A stretch of 64,000 bases of DNA. Origin: Limnomonas spitsbergensis. Taxonomy: Eukaryota; Chlorophyta; Chlorophyceae; Chlamydomonadales. Of this stretch, positions 34,698 through 45,387 are shown piece by piece; positions within the stretch are counted from its first letter, which is position 1; every line of letters starts with the position of its first letter. The stretch spans positions 3,187,001 to 3,251,000 of the forward strand of contig JAYJMM010000100.1 of the NCBI GenBank assembly GCA_037349105.1. Reading direction: 5' to 3'. Made by a program: the position numbers and the translations under genes. The notes beneath the pieces were generated by a model that ran no database searches, was not told where the DNA came from, and worked only from the letters and a program-made list of their open reading frames with translations.

Positions 34698-37600
34698 ATG
34701 GGGAGGCGGGGTCCTGCCACTGCCCCTGCTGGAAGGGCTTACACGCGGGAGGAATTGATGATCCAAGGGGAGCAGAATCTGCAGCCACTCCCTAGTTGTA
34801 CAAATGTCATCAAGTTGCAGAAACGGACACTGCTCGATTCTCTTGGATTGAACGAACATGGTGGCAAGGAGGTGCTGCTGCGGGTCAGAGTGTGCGGCAT
34901 TGTCACTCATGGTGGCGAACATAAGGTGGGGAATTAAGTGATCCATTGTTTTGTGGAGTCCAGTGAAAAGCAAGAAGAGATGATGAAGTCGTTTTGCCCC
35001 ACAACTGCCTTTCTAATTGCAAATTGTGTTTTTGTACGGAGGTCATGCTCCGACGATGTACAAGGTCTCAAGCTTACATGGGCGTGCATGAGCCTTGGTA
35101 CTCCACCATCAAGGCCCACTGCATGAAGGGTTGGAGCTTGGACACGCACCCAGATCGGGAGCCGGTGATACTGCTGGACATGTGGCCGCCCCTTCCTGAT
35201 ACGCCTAAGCAATCGGGACTCATTCCCGTGAGCGGGCTACGTGGTGTGATGGGAGAGGACCTCCAGCTCCCGCACAGCATCCCGTTGCGAGTCAGCGTGT
35301 GTGGCGTTGTGCAATTGGGTCCTTATGGCATCAGGGAACACCAGGTGAGTGCCGGCTTAGTGGGAGCTGGGTTGCGGCATAATGATCACCAGCAGCGTGT
35401 GCATGGTCTGCACATAGGGGCAGCATACAGGGAGGAGGTCAGCTCATAATGGCCTCTGCCAATGCCTCAGCCTCTTTTGGTTGGAAACTTGTACCTGTCT
35501 GGCATTGTACATCAATGGCTGCTTTGATCTGCATCGAGTAGCTGATACCAGTACTATCATAGCTCCTTCCATAAACTGAGGGTGCCCTGATGAATATAAT
35601 GTGCAGCATTTCATTTATATGATGTGGCTTGTTTCATGTTTAATGTTTAGGTCACAATACGGAGGGACACTGCAGACATTTCCATCACTCTGAGGGTATA
35701 TGAGCCCTGGCTGTCCATCATTGAGGACCATGAGATGAGTTACTGGAGCTTGGATAAGTCCTCTGGCCCCCTGCCAGTCCTGGTTCTGGAGCTGAAGCCG
35801 AGGGATGCCAGCCTTCAACCGCACCCAGATGATGCCTGGCAGCACCAGCCTACTGGCTCAGGACCTGCCCACTCCTGGGGTCAGCTGACGGCTGCCATGC
35901 TCCGCAATCTAAGGAATCCCGGTGATGAAGTGCAGCCTGTGGTTGCAGCCGGGACAGGCCGGCGGATGGACCATGCCCCAGGCAGCTCCTCCGGCCTGGG
36001 TGTCATGCAGGGGGAGCCAGCAGGGCCCAGCTCTTCGGTGGCAGGAGCCAACAGCCTGCCTGTGGGGGCCGTACCTTGCAAGCAGCACACGTCTGCTTTC
36101 TGTGGCGTGTATTACCACAAGGGCCAGGGCAAGTGGTTTTCCACCTTTCATCTGCATAGACGCCCTGTACACTTAGGCACCTTCACAAGCGAGAGAGCAG
36201 CGGCGGTGGCCTATGACAGGGCTGCTATACATCTCAGAGGATCGAGTACCAACTTTCCTCTCTCCAACTACCAGGATGCAGATGGCACAATCACAGTGGA
36301 TGAGCAGACCCGGAAAAGGTACAGAGAGCAAGAGCAAGGTCGGAATTTAGCTTACCTAGTGGGACTTTCGATGCCCTACTTCTGCTTTCTTGAATCACAC
36401 CAGTTGGTTTAAAATTTCTAGACGAAAGCAAACCTGTTTTGGTGACTAAACATGATTTTCAAGATTCTATGTCGCCTGGTTCTTCTCTCGTCCCCGGATG
36501 TAAAACTCATTGCAGCAACCCTCACTACGTGGCCCTGATAGGTACCTCATTCCTGTTGATATAATTCCTGTTCACATGGCCTTGTAGGTGTGAAGCCTCC
36601 ATGGGCGCCTGCCCTGGTCAGCCAAAGGACCCGCTGGGTGGACCTGGGATCCGTCAGGGCGGCGCTCATAACCCAGCGAAGGGGCCATCAAATCCAGCTA
36701 CTGCCCGAGCTCCTGCTACTGTTGCTCCTCCTGCTGCCCCTGCTACTGTTGCTGCTACTGTTGCTGCTACTGTTGCTGCTACTGCTGCTTTCGCAGCGGC
36801 CCCTGCACCTTCTGCTGTTGCTACGGCGGCGGCCCCTGCTCCCTCTGCTCTTACTCCTGCTCCACCTGCTGCTACTGCTGTTGCTACAGTGGATGCGGCA
36901 GTGGTGGCTGTTGCATCAGACCCGTGGAAGAGGGGCAGGCCTTGCAAGGACCGTGCCAGGTCTCTATTGCCCCCAATGGTAGCTCCTCCTGCTACATGCC
37001 AGACTCAGGACAAACTTGTTGAGGAGCAGGCGGGGATGAAGAGGGCCAGAAGGTCACGGGACGTGCGCGTTGTAGAAGCCTGTCAGCCAGCGGATCTCAA
37101 GGACTCTGATGCGGCTGATGAGGATCTGGGAGATCATGAGCCTGCTGATGGGTCTTTTGAAGAGCCAGGTCTGGTTGAACGCTCAGGAGAGGGATGCATT
37201 GATGCCACGGGCTCACAGCCCCTTCTGCTCATGCAATCTGGACCATCCTGCGCATTGCCTGCCTCATCACCAGCACAGGCGTCTGCCAGGAGGGATGCTG
37301 CAACTGCAGAGATCGCTCCCATGCAGCAGCTTATGCCCACCCCTGTCAGCACAGCAGAAGGGGGCATACGCAAGCGCAGCCATCTAGTGGTAGGTTTCAG
37401 ATTACATCACCACAGGCACCTCAGCTACTGAAAAGCTATACAGGATTGTGTCGAATGCTTTTCCTCAGACCTGTTATACCTTCTTCATCTGCCATGTTAA
37501 GCCTTTCAATTGAAAACATGTTTTGTTCCATGTCCCCAAGAGTTTTGCAACTCCTGGTCTGCGAGCGAGGCAGGAAAGCTGATTTCCTCATCCTTGCACA

Positions 37601-39213
37601 TGTTGGTTTTTTCTTTCATTCCTTCTGTCTTAGATGCGATTAGCCATCCTTCTATTATGCCGGCTTAGGCTGTCATCATGTACAATAGCCTCTCCCCTGC
37701 CTCTCCCCTTTCTTGCCCACAGTCCACGACCAATGATTCTCCTGAGACCCAACAGCCTCCTTCATGTCGCAAGGAGGGTGCGAACCCTAAAAGGCTGATT
37801 CCGGCGGCAGTAGCAGGAGTAAGTCCTATCACCGAGCAGGATGCGTCAAGGGCACCAGAATCTGCAGCGGCCACTGGACATGATCCGTCAGTAATGCCAG
37901 CAGCAGCAGGACCTGAGCATGATGTGTCAGCAGCACTAGAGGCTACAGTGGCCACAGAGCATGACGTATCAGTGGCAGCAACAACAGCAAATCCAGCTGC
38001 CAGTCCAGCTGCAGAGGTATTAGCTTCCAATGACCTTGATACATCAGTAGCACCGGAGGGTGCAGCCGCCACTGGGCTTGTTGCCTCTGAAGGAACAGCA
38101 GCAGCAGCAGCCACTGGACATCATGCGTCTGTTGTGCCAGCTACCGCAGCAACAACATCTGCTTTGTCAGCGGATCTAGCAGCTGACGCTCCCAATCCTT
38201 GCCGAGGGGCGGCAGTGGCTCTGCTGATTCAGCACATCGCCCCCGTCCTCCTGGAGCTGATTGACTCCACCTTTGGCAGCGCCAGTGGCCGCAGCAAGGT
38301 CCTGTTGGCCTTCATCGCTGCGTCCTGCAATCTTCCTCATGGTTGGATGTCAACGGACGCTGCGAGGTTGGTGTTGGAGGCGGATGAGTTTGACCAGCAT
38401 GTGGGTCTGATGGAGTTGCTGCAAGGCAGGCCGCAAATCAGTTTTATGTTACCCGACCTGGCCCGCCGCGTAGCAGACGTTGATTTCAGCGCTCTTCTGG
38501 CTGCACGCGGTGAGTCGTCGTTCTTTGGGACGCCACCAGCGCTTCTGCGGCTGGCTATTGAGGTGATGGCATGCAGGGATAAACCTCCCCCCCTGCCCGC
38601 TGGCTACTCAATGCTCTTGATGAGCATCCTGCAAGCCGAAGTTTCAAACGATCTGGACTCGGCCCTGGCTGAGAGATTGACAGGAGTGGTCATGGCTGCG
38701 TGTGGCCAGGTCCAGCAGCAGGTGCAGCTGTCAGACCAGCCCGGCAGCAGTGACCAGCATGCAGCCGGTGCTTTGGCGGCGGCACGTGTCAAACTCGTGT
38801 GCGCCTGCATTGCTCCAGTTCTCAGAGGTCAGCTTGAGTGCCACCAGGACTCTGGACAGCCCAGGAAGCTTCCAGATGGGCTGTACAAGCTGCTGCTGAG
38901 GCTGTCTGGCCTAGCATGTGGTTGGGGGGTCCTAAAAGCAGTGGTTGCTGCGTCTCAAAAGCAGGACTCTGAATCAACTGCAGGTAGCATTGATGTACAA
39001 GCTGTCAGCGATGCCGATATGGATGCGTTGCCTGCCGTGTCAGCCTGTATGACCTCGTCCATCAGGCGGCTGAGGGACCAGGGGATAAAGATGACTTTCA
39101 TGTCCCTCTGGCCCGCCACTGCTTTGGTCATGAGTGTTTTGTCCGGCAGCGTCCCTCAGGCACAGGCCCTGATGATGCTCACAGAGGTCTTGGTGCTGAT
39201 GCATGGCGGGTAG
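34698..39213 (+). CDS. Copy D: AP2 / AT-hook protein, five exons
   Basis: Exons are 34698-34925, 35042-35344, 35651-36318, 36588-37389 and 37669-39213, giving about 1181 residues with phases 0, 0, 2, 0. Two splice borders are unusual. The exon B acceptor reads acggag where other copies have tgcag. A one-base deletion near the end of exon C would break the frame at the ancestral donor (after 36338), but a nearby AAAAG/GTACAG donor at 36319 restores phase 2. The AP2 domain has lost two residues near its end (RGSSTNFP for RGPSAKLNFP). The AT-hook is KRGRPCKDR. Exon E carries CRKEGANPKR in place of RRKKGANPRR, then the conserved C-terminal domain with one extra Leu (APVLLELIDS). Expression of this copy is uncertain but the frame is whole. 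Confidence 0.65.
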
Positions 39214-39234
39214 CGGACAAGTCAACGAGGCAGT

Positions 39235-39791
39235 CCGCTTGCATGGCTGGCAGCACTGAGTGGGCTGCATGGCTGGCAGCACTCAGTGGGCTGCATGGCT
39301 GGTAGTACTGAATAGGCTGCATGGCTGGCAGCACTGAGTGGGTTGCATGGCTGGCAGCACTGAGTGAGCTGCATGGCTGGCATTACTGAGAGGGCTGCAT
39401 GGCTGGCAGTACTGAGTGGGCTGCATGGCTGTCAATCTGGCATTGCGGAGTGGGCTGCATGGCTGTCAATACTGAGTGGGTTGCATGGCTGGCATTGCTG
39501 AGTGGGCTGCGTGGCTGTCAAGACTGAGTGGGCTGCATGGCTGTCAAGACTCAGTGGGCTGCATGGCTGGCATTGCTGAGTGGGCTGCATGGCTGGCTGT
39601 ACCGAGTGGGCTGCATGGCTGTCAATACTGAGTGGGCTGCATGGCTGGCAGTACTGAGTGGGCTGCATGGCTGGCATTGCTGAGTGGGCTGCATGGCTGG
39701 CATTGCTGAGTGGGCTGCATGGCTGGCAGTACTGAGTGGGCTGCATGGCTTGCAGTACTGAGTGGGCTGCATGGCTGTCAATACTGAGTGG
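39235..39791 (+). repeat. 26-bp minisatellite just after the copy D stop codon
   Basis: About 21 imperfect units of the same 26-bp sequence as after copy C (core CTGAGTGGGCTGCATGGCTG). The array begins some 20 bases past the TAG. Copy number differs between C and D, and copy A keeps only traces, so the array expanded or contracted after duplication. Confidence 0.9.
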
Positions 39792-42714
39792 GCAAGGGGC
39801 TGGTGCTGATTGAGGTGTGGCTATGAGAGATATAGGGAGCATGAGAGATTTTAATATTGGTTGTGAGGAGGGGGGGGGGGGTATCATGTCCTCGTTTCTT
39901 GGAGATGACCTCATTGAGGACTTTGTAGGAAGTGTAAATTTATAATATGCTTGGCGCATACATGTGCCTTCAGGTATGCCATGTGCCTTACTGCCTACCG
40001 GTACGAATACAACTCTCTGATGGGATGAAATACAACACGAATTGTTGACTTGTCTTGGAGTTAAGCCTTTCAATTTCTCTGCTTTCGGGTGCATGTTCAA
40101 CAAGTAAATAAAGGTGAACGCGCTGATTTGCAAAAGGGGTTCACTTTGTTTGATACCGGCTGTTGTTCCTTAATCAATATATTTCCTGGCACCGGCATGA
40201 AGTGCTATTACACTGCCTTGTTACAGTTGTTTTTTATCAGACGGTTGAGGATAAGGTTTGCATGATATGTCGGGGGGAGGTCACTGACGGAATGTTATGT
40301 TTCAGCCCATGCCTTTCATACAGGAATGCTCTAATATCTGCTCAGCCTCTCTTGTGTAACATTACGCTATGCAGCATGAATGCAGCTGTCAGAGTGGCAG
40401 AATTCGGTGACCGTACTGGTATCAACAGGGTGGAAAGGTGGAAGTATTTTGTTTTCTATACTTGATGACCCTGTCCAAATTTCTGTTTCACAGGAGAAAT
40501 CAGTAAAATGTGTTTACAAATGCACATCATTGTTCTGAAGCAATCACGATAAATCCAGGCTGCTCCAGCTACAATTAAGCTACATCCCAGCCCAATTAAT
40601 TGCCGTGGAGCAAAGTGCAGAAAGCCTTGTTACTTGGGCCACCAGCTGAAGGGAGGGTAATGCTTGGCACCCATAGGCCCAGGTGTGAAGTTCTTACAAT
40701 CCGGCAGAGCATCACATTTGATGATTGTAAATGTTCTCTTTAAAGAGACAAAAGCTAAGCCCCATAGGAGGCGTGAGAGTTAAGGAAACAGCGCAGCCTG
40801 GGCCGAAGCCACATCCGCGTCGTCACGGCGCCCTTAAACCGGGACAGGCACTTCCTACGCTAGGACAGGGAGGGAAAGCAGTGCCCCCCTGGGCAAGCAA
40901 CTAACACACAACCACACCACAGTGGCGTGGGAATGAACCCCATAGTGCAGGAGATTAGCCCCAATCATGAACATAACGTGGGCGGGGGGGGGGAGCAAAA
41001 TACAGCTAAAAACACCCCATCCTCGAAAAGTATGGAGCTTGACGAAAGCTTTCCATATATCATATGTGGTCTTAAAATGCTTTTTGGCCCAACGGTGACT
41101 AAGGTACAGAGAGCCAAACAATGAGGATTTCGTAGATTTCACAAACGCTTATTTTGCGAATAACATCTCAGCCCCGAGGAAAGTGCATAATATGAAGATC
41201 TCACTGCATAGGGTATGGCCAGGGCTTTCCAACGACCCCACATGCATGGTCAACGGTCAACGTTAAGTACCCAGTCAACGCATGTCAAACTAGGAGGGGG
41301 GAGGTCTAAGCCCCTAAAAACACGTTTGCTTGTTTCTCGAAGCCGAGATACTCTCCCAAAAGTCCTTATTAGGTGCAACTCCCATGTCAAACGGATGAGT
41401 CTTGGAGAATTAGGGGGGGAATGGGGTCCCTAATTTTTTTCGCCCCCCCCTCGGACCTGGATGCAAAATACTTCGCTTGAGCACAGAGGTGATTTAAGAC
41501 CGCCTGGGAAATCAGGGGGGGGGGGTATTTCTGTGTTTAACAGAGTTGTGTGATGATTCTCTCTTTCCATCATACACTGTATTTAATACAGGGAAGTAAG
41601 TGCCGTTCGGCGCAGCCAAATGATTGGAGAAGAAAGCGAAAAGCTCCAAAGGCGAGAGCCGGACGCGCGAAGGGCCTTCGGCCAAACCTGGCACTGAAAG
41701 ATAAAAGAATCCATTTTATTCACCACATCCTAGTCCGCTAGAAAATTATTGAAAGCCACATGCAATTGAAAGCAAAGGTCTTTAGTCGGTATAAACAGGC
41801 AGGAGAGCATGTAAAGCTCATCCTCCATGCCTCCCTACATTCAAGATTACAGCATTTGCAAAGCCTCTCCCTAGGAGGCATAGAAGGTTTCTCAAAATGC
41901 CCTGTCCCAACATTCAGCCAATGTGACCTCATCCGATGTCGGGCTGCGGCAACAATAATTGTAAGCCTGCTCAAATTGTACCAGAAATTCTCCTTCACAT
42001 CACACGCTTAACCTGGAACCACTTGGAGAACATAAACAAGTTCAATAGCACGTACGGACAAGGCCATCCGTTGCATTTCCCTAGATTTTTGGTAAAACCC
42101 TAACCCCTACACCCTAAACCATGCATCCCTGGCTGAATTCAGAATGACCTTAACATCCACAGAGGTCTTGAATGGAGCAGTCAATAAAGAATTGCCCAGA
42201 GACGTCAATATAGATGACACAAAACCGGCCGAACAAAGTCAAGTACCAGCCTTTGCCATATCACAAAACTGTATAGCCATTTCACAAGGTCATCGTCAGG
42301 CCTCAGATTAATTCCAGAACCTCAGAACCTGCTGAAAACACTTAAAGATGAAGGGGGTCACGGTGAAGTTCACTCATGAGAACATACTCTGCCACAGACT
42401 TGGAAAAGCCCAGGCGTTGCCTAAGGAAACCCTTGTGAATTACCTCCAAAAAATCCTGGAAGCCACAACTTTAAAATCGTGGCTTCCAGGATTTGTTTGC
42501 AAAACACGAGAGTCCGACCGCTGGGCAGCCGTCAATGACGTTACACCTCTGGGCCCTGCACAAGAAGGATTGGCCGCGTGGGCGCCCAACTGTTCAGATG
42601 GGAGCAATTAAGAGTACAGGAAGAGGGGGGGAAATTGGAACAAAAGAAAAGGCCGGAAAGGCAAACAAATTTGACACCTCAGCTCCTCTAGTAACTAGCC
42701 CTAAACAATGCAAA
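39792..42714. other. 3' flank of copy D and spacer
   Basis: 39,792-40,750 is the duplicated 3' flank with a TGTAA at 39,933-39,937. From 40,750 to 42,500 the sequence is different from other units and holds no convincing gene; short G or C runs occur at 40,984, 41,412, 41,444 and 41,515. At 42,092-42,120 a short run of CCCTAA-like words is present. At 42,531-42,590 a copy of the short element starting GTCAATGACGTTACACC lies just beyond the end of the next retrotransposon. Confidence 0.4.
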
Positions 42715-44830
42715 CAATAGCATCCACAAAAGCAAGTGCATTCCACCCCTGGTCGGCCGGTACAACTGGTGGAAGTTTATGGCATCGTCTAGGGGACCTG
42801 CCCACCCCCACTCTCGTAACTGCTCCCAGACACTGGGACACTGGAAGCAAGCATGTAGCGCATCCTTTACATGCTCACCATCACCCCTCGACCAACATCA
42901 TTGGCAGCAACGTGCCTCTCGCCGCTGACCTCTGCACCATCCCCTGGTGTCAGCCGTGCTGATCGCGCCGAGTCGTGGTCGGAAATGTATGCGTACACAA
43001 GCACACTCCCTGGTGCTGGTTCGGCTCCTGACTTGCGCCAGCACAGCACCCGCCGTGGTCTGATACCAGGCGCGGTAGGTTGCCGCAGACCTGTGCTCGG
43101 TGGTAGGGTCCCTGGGGTCCACCCGTCGATTACGTCCAACTGCGTCTGCTCATAGGCTGGGTGAAGGAGTGCCAACACCTCTGTGACGGGTAGTCTCTGT
43201 AGGTCAGCTGCTGCCTCGCGCAATTCGGGGATGGTTGCCCCCCGCTCCAGCTCTTCCAGCGCACCCAACAGATCAGAGCACCTGGTGCGTCCTGAGCAGC
43301 CATGGACCCTTTTGTTAGGTCTGAAAGATTAAAGAGGCAGCCAGCCAAAAGTGAATTTGAGGCTACGCAGCCACGCAAGTGAGGAAAGTGAAAGAGGATT
43401 CAGGGGAGATTTCTGTCAGAAAGAGAGGCTGGTCACTCAGGTCAGTTCAGATCAGTCTCAGGAAATACAACGTTCAAACAAACACAAGGAAGGCATGTCA
43501 TGACCACAGAACTCCAGAAAGACAGAGACCCCTGCAGACCTAGTCTTAAGAAGCTACCAAGAACTCAAGGGTTTGGCGCGTCCAGAAATAGCTCATAACA
43601 GGGTTAGACTGAGAGGGAGGGAATCTGATCAGAAGCTGCAGTTAGGTGCCGGCAAACACACACACACACACAAGCAGGTGCCATCTTTGATCAACTCATC
43701 ACAATCTCACGTTACCCAGTCACCAGGCAGCAGGTTGCTGCCAATGCATGGATGGGAAGGGATAACCTTCTACCAACCAGAGGGGACAGACACCAGAGAC
43801 ACAAACCTGAAAAATATACAATACTTGAACTACAGACAGGTGGGAAGCATGGCGCACACAATTAGCCTGCTCATCCACCACAGCAGACAGAGCGAGGGGA
43901 GGGAAGAAGGATGTGATAAGCAACTGGAGCTCAGCTGGAGCCTCGGGCAGGAGCGCCTTGACCATGCGTCTGATCACAAGGCAGAGCGGGCCAGGTAGTT
44001 TATGGACAAGCCCGGCTCCGGCCGCCATGGCCTTCAAAACGGAAGCAGCCAGACCTGACCAGAGATTCCATGCCTCAGACACGCCTGCTGAGTATTCGGC
44101 TCTAGCAGACAGACATGTGCAGTTGTATCTTCACGTAATATACCCGCACATTCACACATAATGTCCGTGCCCAGTGAGTTGATACTTGGTGCCATAGCAC
44201 AACGGAAGACGCATTTGCCTCACCTGCCTCCCCAATGGGCCCCTATCTATCACCCCTGTTTACCAGCACACTGTCTCCCTCTACTCCCCGGCATGCTTGT
44301 GAACAACAGCTCACACAGTAACCACAGGAAAGTGTGGCTGACTGTGTCATATCATCATATGCTTTCCTGAAGTCGAGGAAGGCAAGGACAGCAGAGGCAG
44401 GCAGGCTTAGAGCGGCGTTAGACCAAAGCACCTCTGAGAACAGCTGTAGGAAGGCAACATTGTCGCCACTGAGGCACTCCGGCTGGAAGGCCGTCTGCTC
44501 GCATCCTAGGAGGCTAGGACACGGCCAAGCACAAGCGTGAGGCGTGTGCGTAGGTCCTTGGCGAGTAGCCGACAGTCCGTGTTCAGGAGTGTAATGGGGC
44601 GGTAGTCGCTTGTCACAGCAACATCGCCAAGGACCGCCTCCATGGCAGACAGGCCTGGCCGCCTGGGGCAGGGGTCATGGAGTTTGCCGCGATTCTGCGA
44701 AGGCATTTGCAATCAGGCAGGCCATCTGTGACGAGCCCTCTTGCCTTGCAGTTTGCCAAACGTGTGCACTACGGCAAATAAAAATGCCATGCGGGGGAAA
44801 TTCTGTCATGTGGAAACCATTGGGTTTTCG
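42715..44830 (-). mobile_element. Decayed L1-like retrotransposon (unit E)
   Basis: On the minus strand, 44,640-44,510 encodes VAVTSDYRPITLLNTDCRLL and 44,440-44,350 a truncated motif A (FLDFRKAYDDM). AGAGLVHKLPGPLCLV and IRRMVKALLPEAPAE follow near 44,010-43,930, showing the same jump over motifs B and C as in units A and D. Then come ALEELERGATIPEL at about 43,263 and DALHACFQCPSVW near 42,855-42,820, the end of the ORF2-like frame. An insertion (about 44,060-44,330) splits the reverse-transcriptase part. A CA repeat lies at about 43,659-43,674. Inactive. Confidence 0.7.
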
Positions 44831-45387
44831 CACCTTGGTCAGTCGAGCCCACAAGATAGCATTTCAGCCCGAGGTATTTCTTTCTTCCAATTCCTTAAAA
44901 CGCTCTCACTGACGTCATTCCTGGCCTGCAAAATAAGCTGGCGTCCCAATAATCTTACTTTCAACTCCACTTTTGAAGAGTCTTCTAAACATTTATGCCC
45001 AAGAAAGATAGCGCGACCTCGATCGTCCAAGCACATAGAAACACGGCTTGGCCGAGAATCACCATGATTACGCAGATCTAGGTATACAAAAGCAGCACAG
45101 CTCATTTACCAGTCGCTTTGTATGAGCCTGGAAAGCTGAAACATGAACCCATCATGGCAAGATGCATCTCTGAACCAGCAGATTTTAAGCTACATGCTCA
45201 GTTTCCTGAAGTTTTAACAGTTCAGCGGAGCATCGCATTCTTACAACTGAGGAAGAGCTCAGGCACTTATCTTGGTGTTTTACGGCATGCTCTCACGCGG
45301 CCGAGCTTTGAGCAGGCCCAGAGGTGTAACGTTATTGACTGCATGCTCGCAGGGCCCAGCACAGATCTGCAGCTTTCAGACAAGGAC
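44831..45387 (+). promoter_or_regulatory. 5' flank of copy E
   Basis: The region keeps only part of the leader shared by the other copies (about 44,920-45,170: AATAAGCTGGCGTCCC, TTACGCAGATCTAGGTATACAAA). The GGGATC-rich block seen upstream of A, C and D is missing. A short insertion lies at about 45,288-45,350, described separately. Confidence 0.4.
45288..45350 (-). mobile_element. Short inserted element with 8-bp direct repeats
   Basis: Copies C and D have a continuous sequence here, but copy E has about 48 extra bases flanked by the direct repeat GCATGCTC. The insert, read on the minus strand, contains GTCAATAACGTTACACCTCTG and is related to sequences at about 19,106, 20,287 and 42,531. 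The CAGAGGTGTAACG end and an 8-bp target repeat recall hAT-type elements, but no transposase is present and terminal inverted repeats are not clear. Confidence 0.45.

Noticed and set aside
40855..41142. 95-codon minus-strand ORF with some hydrophobic stretches
   Set aside because: No recognisable domain, no counterpart in other units, and low-complexity G runs inside.
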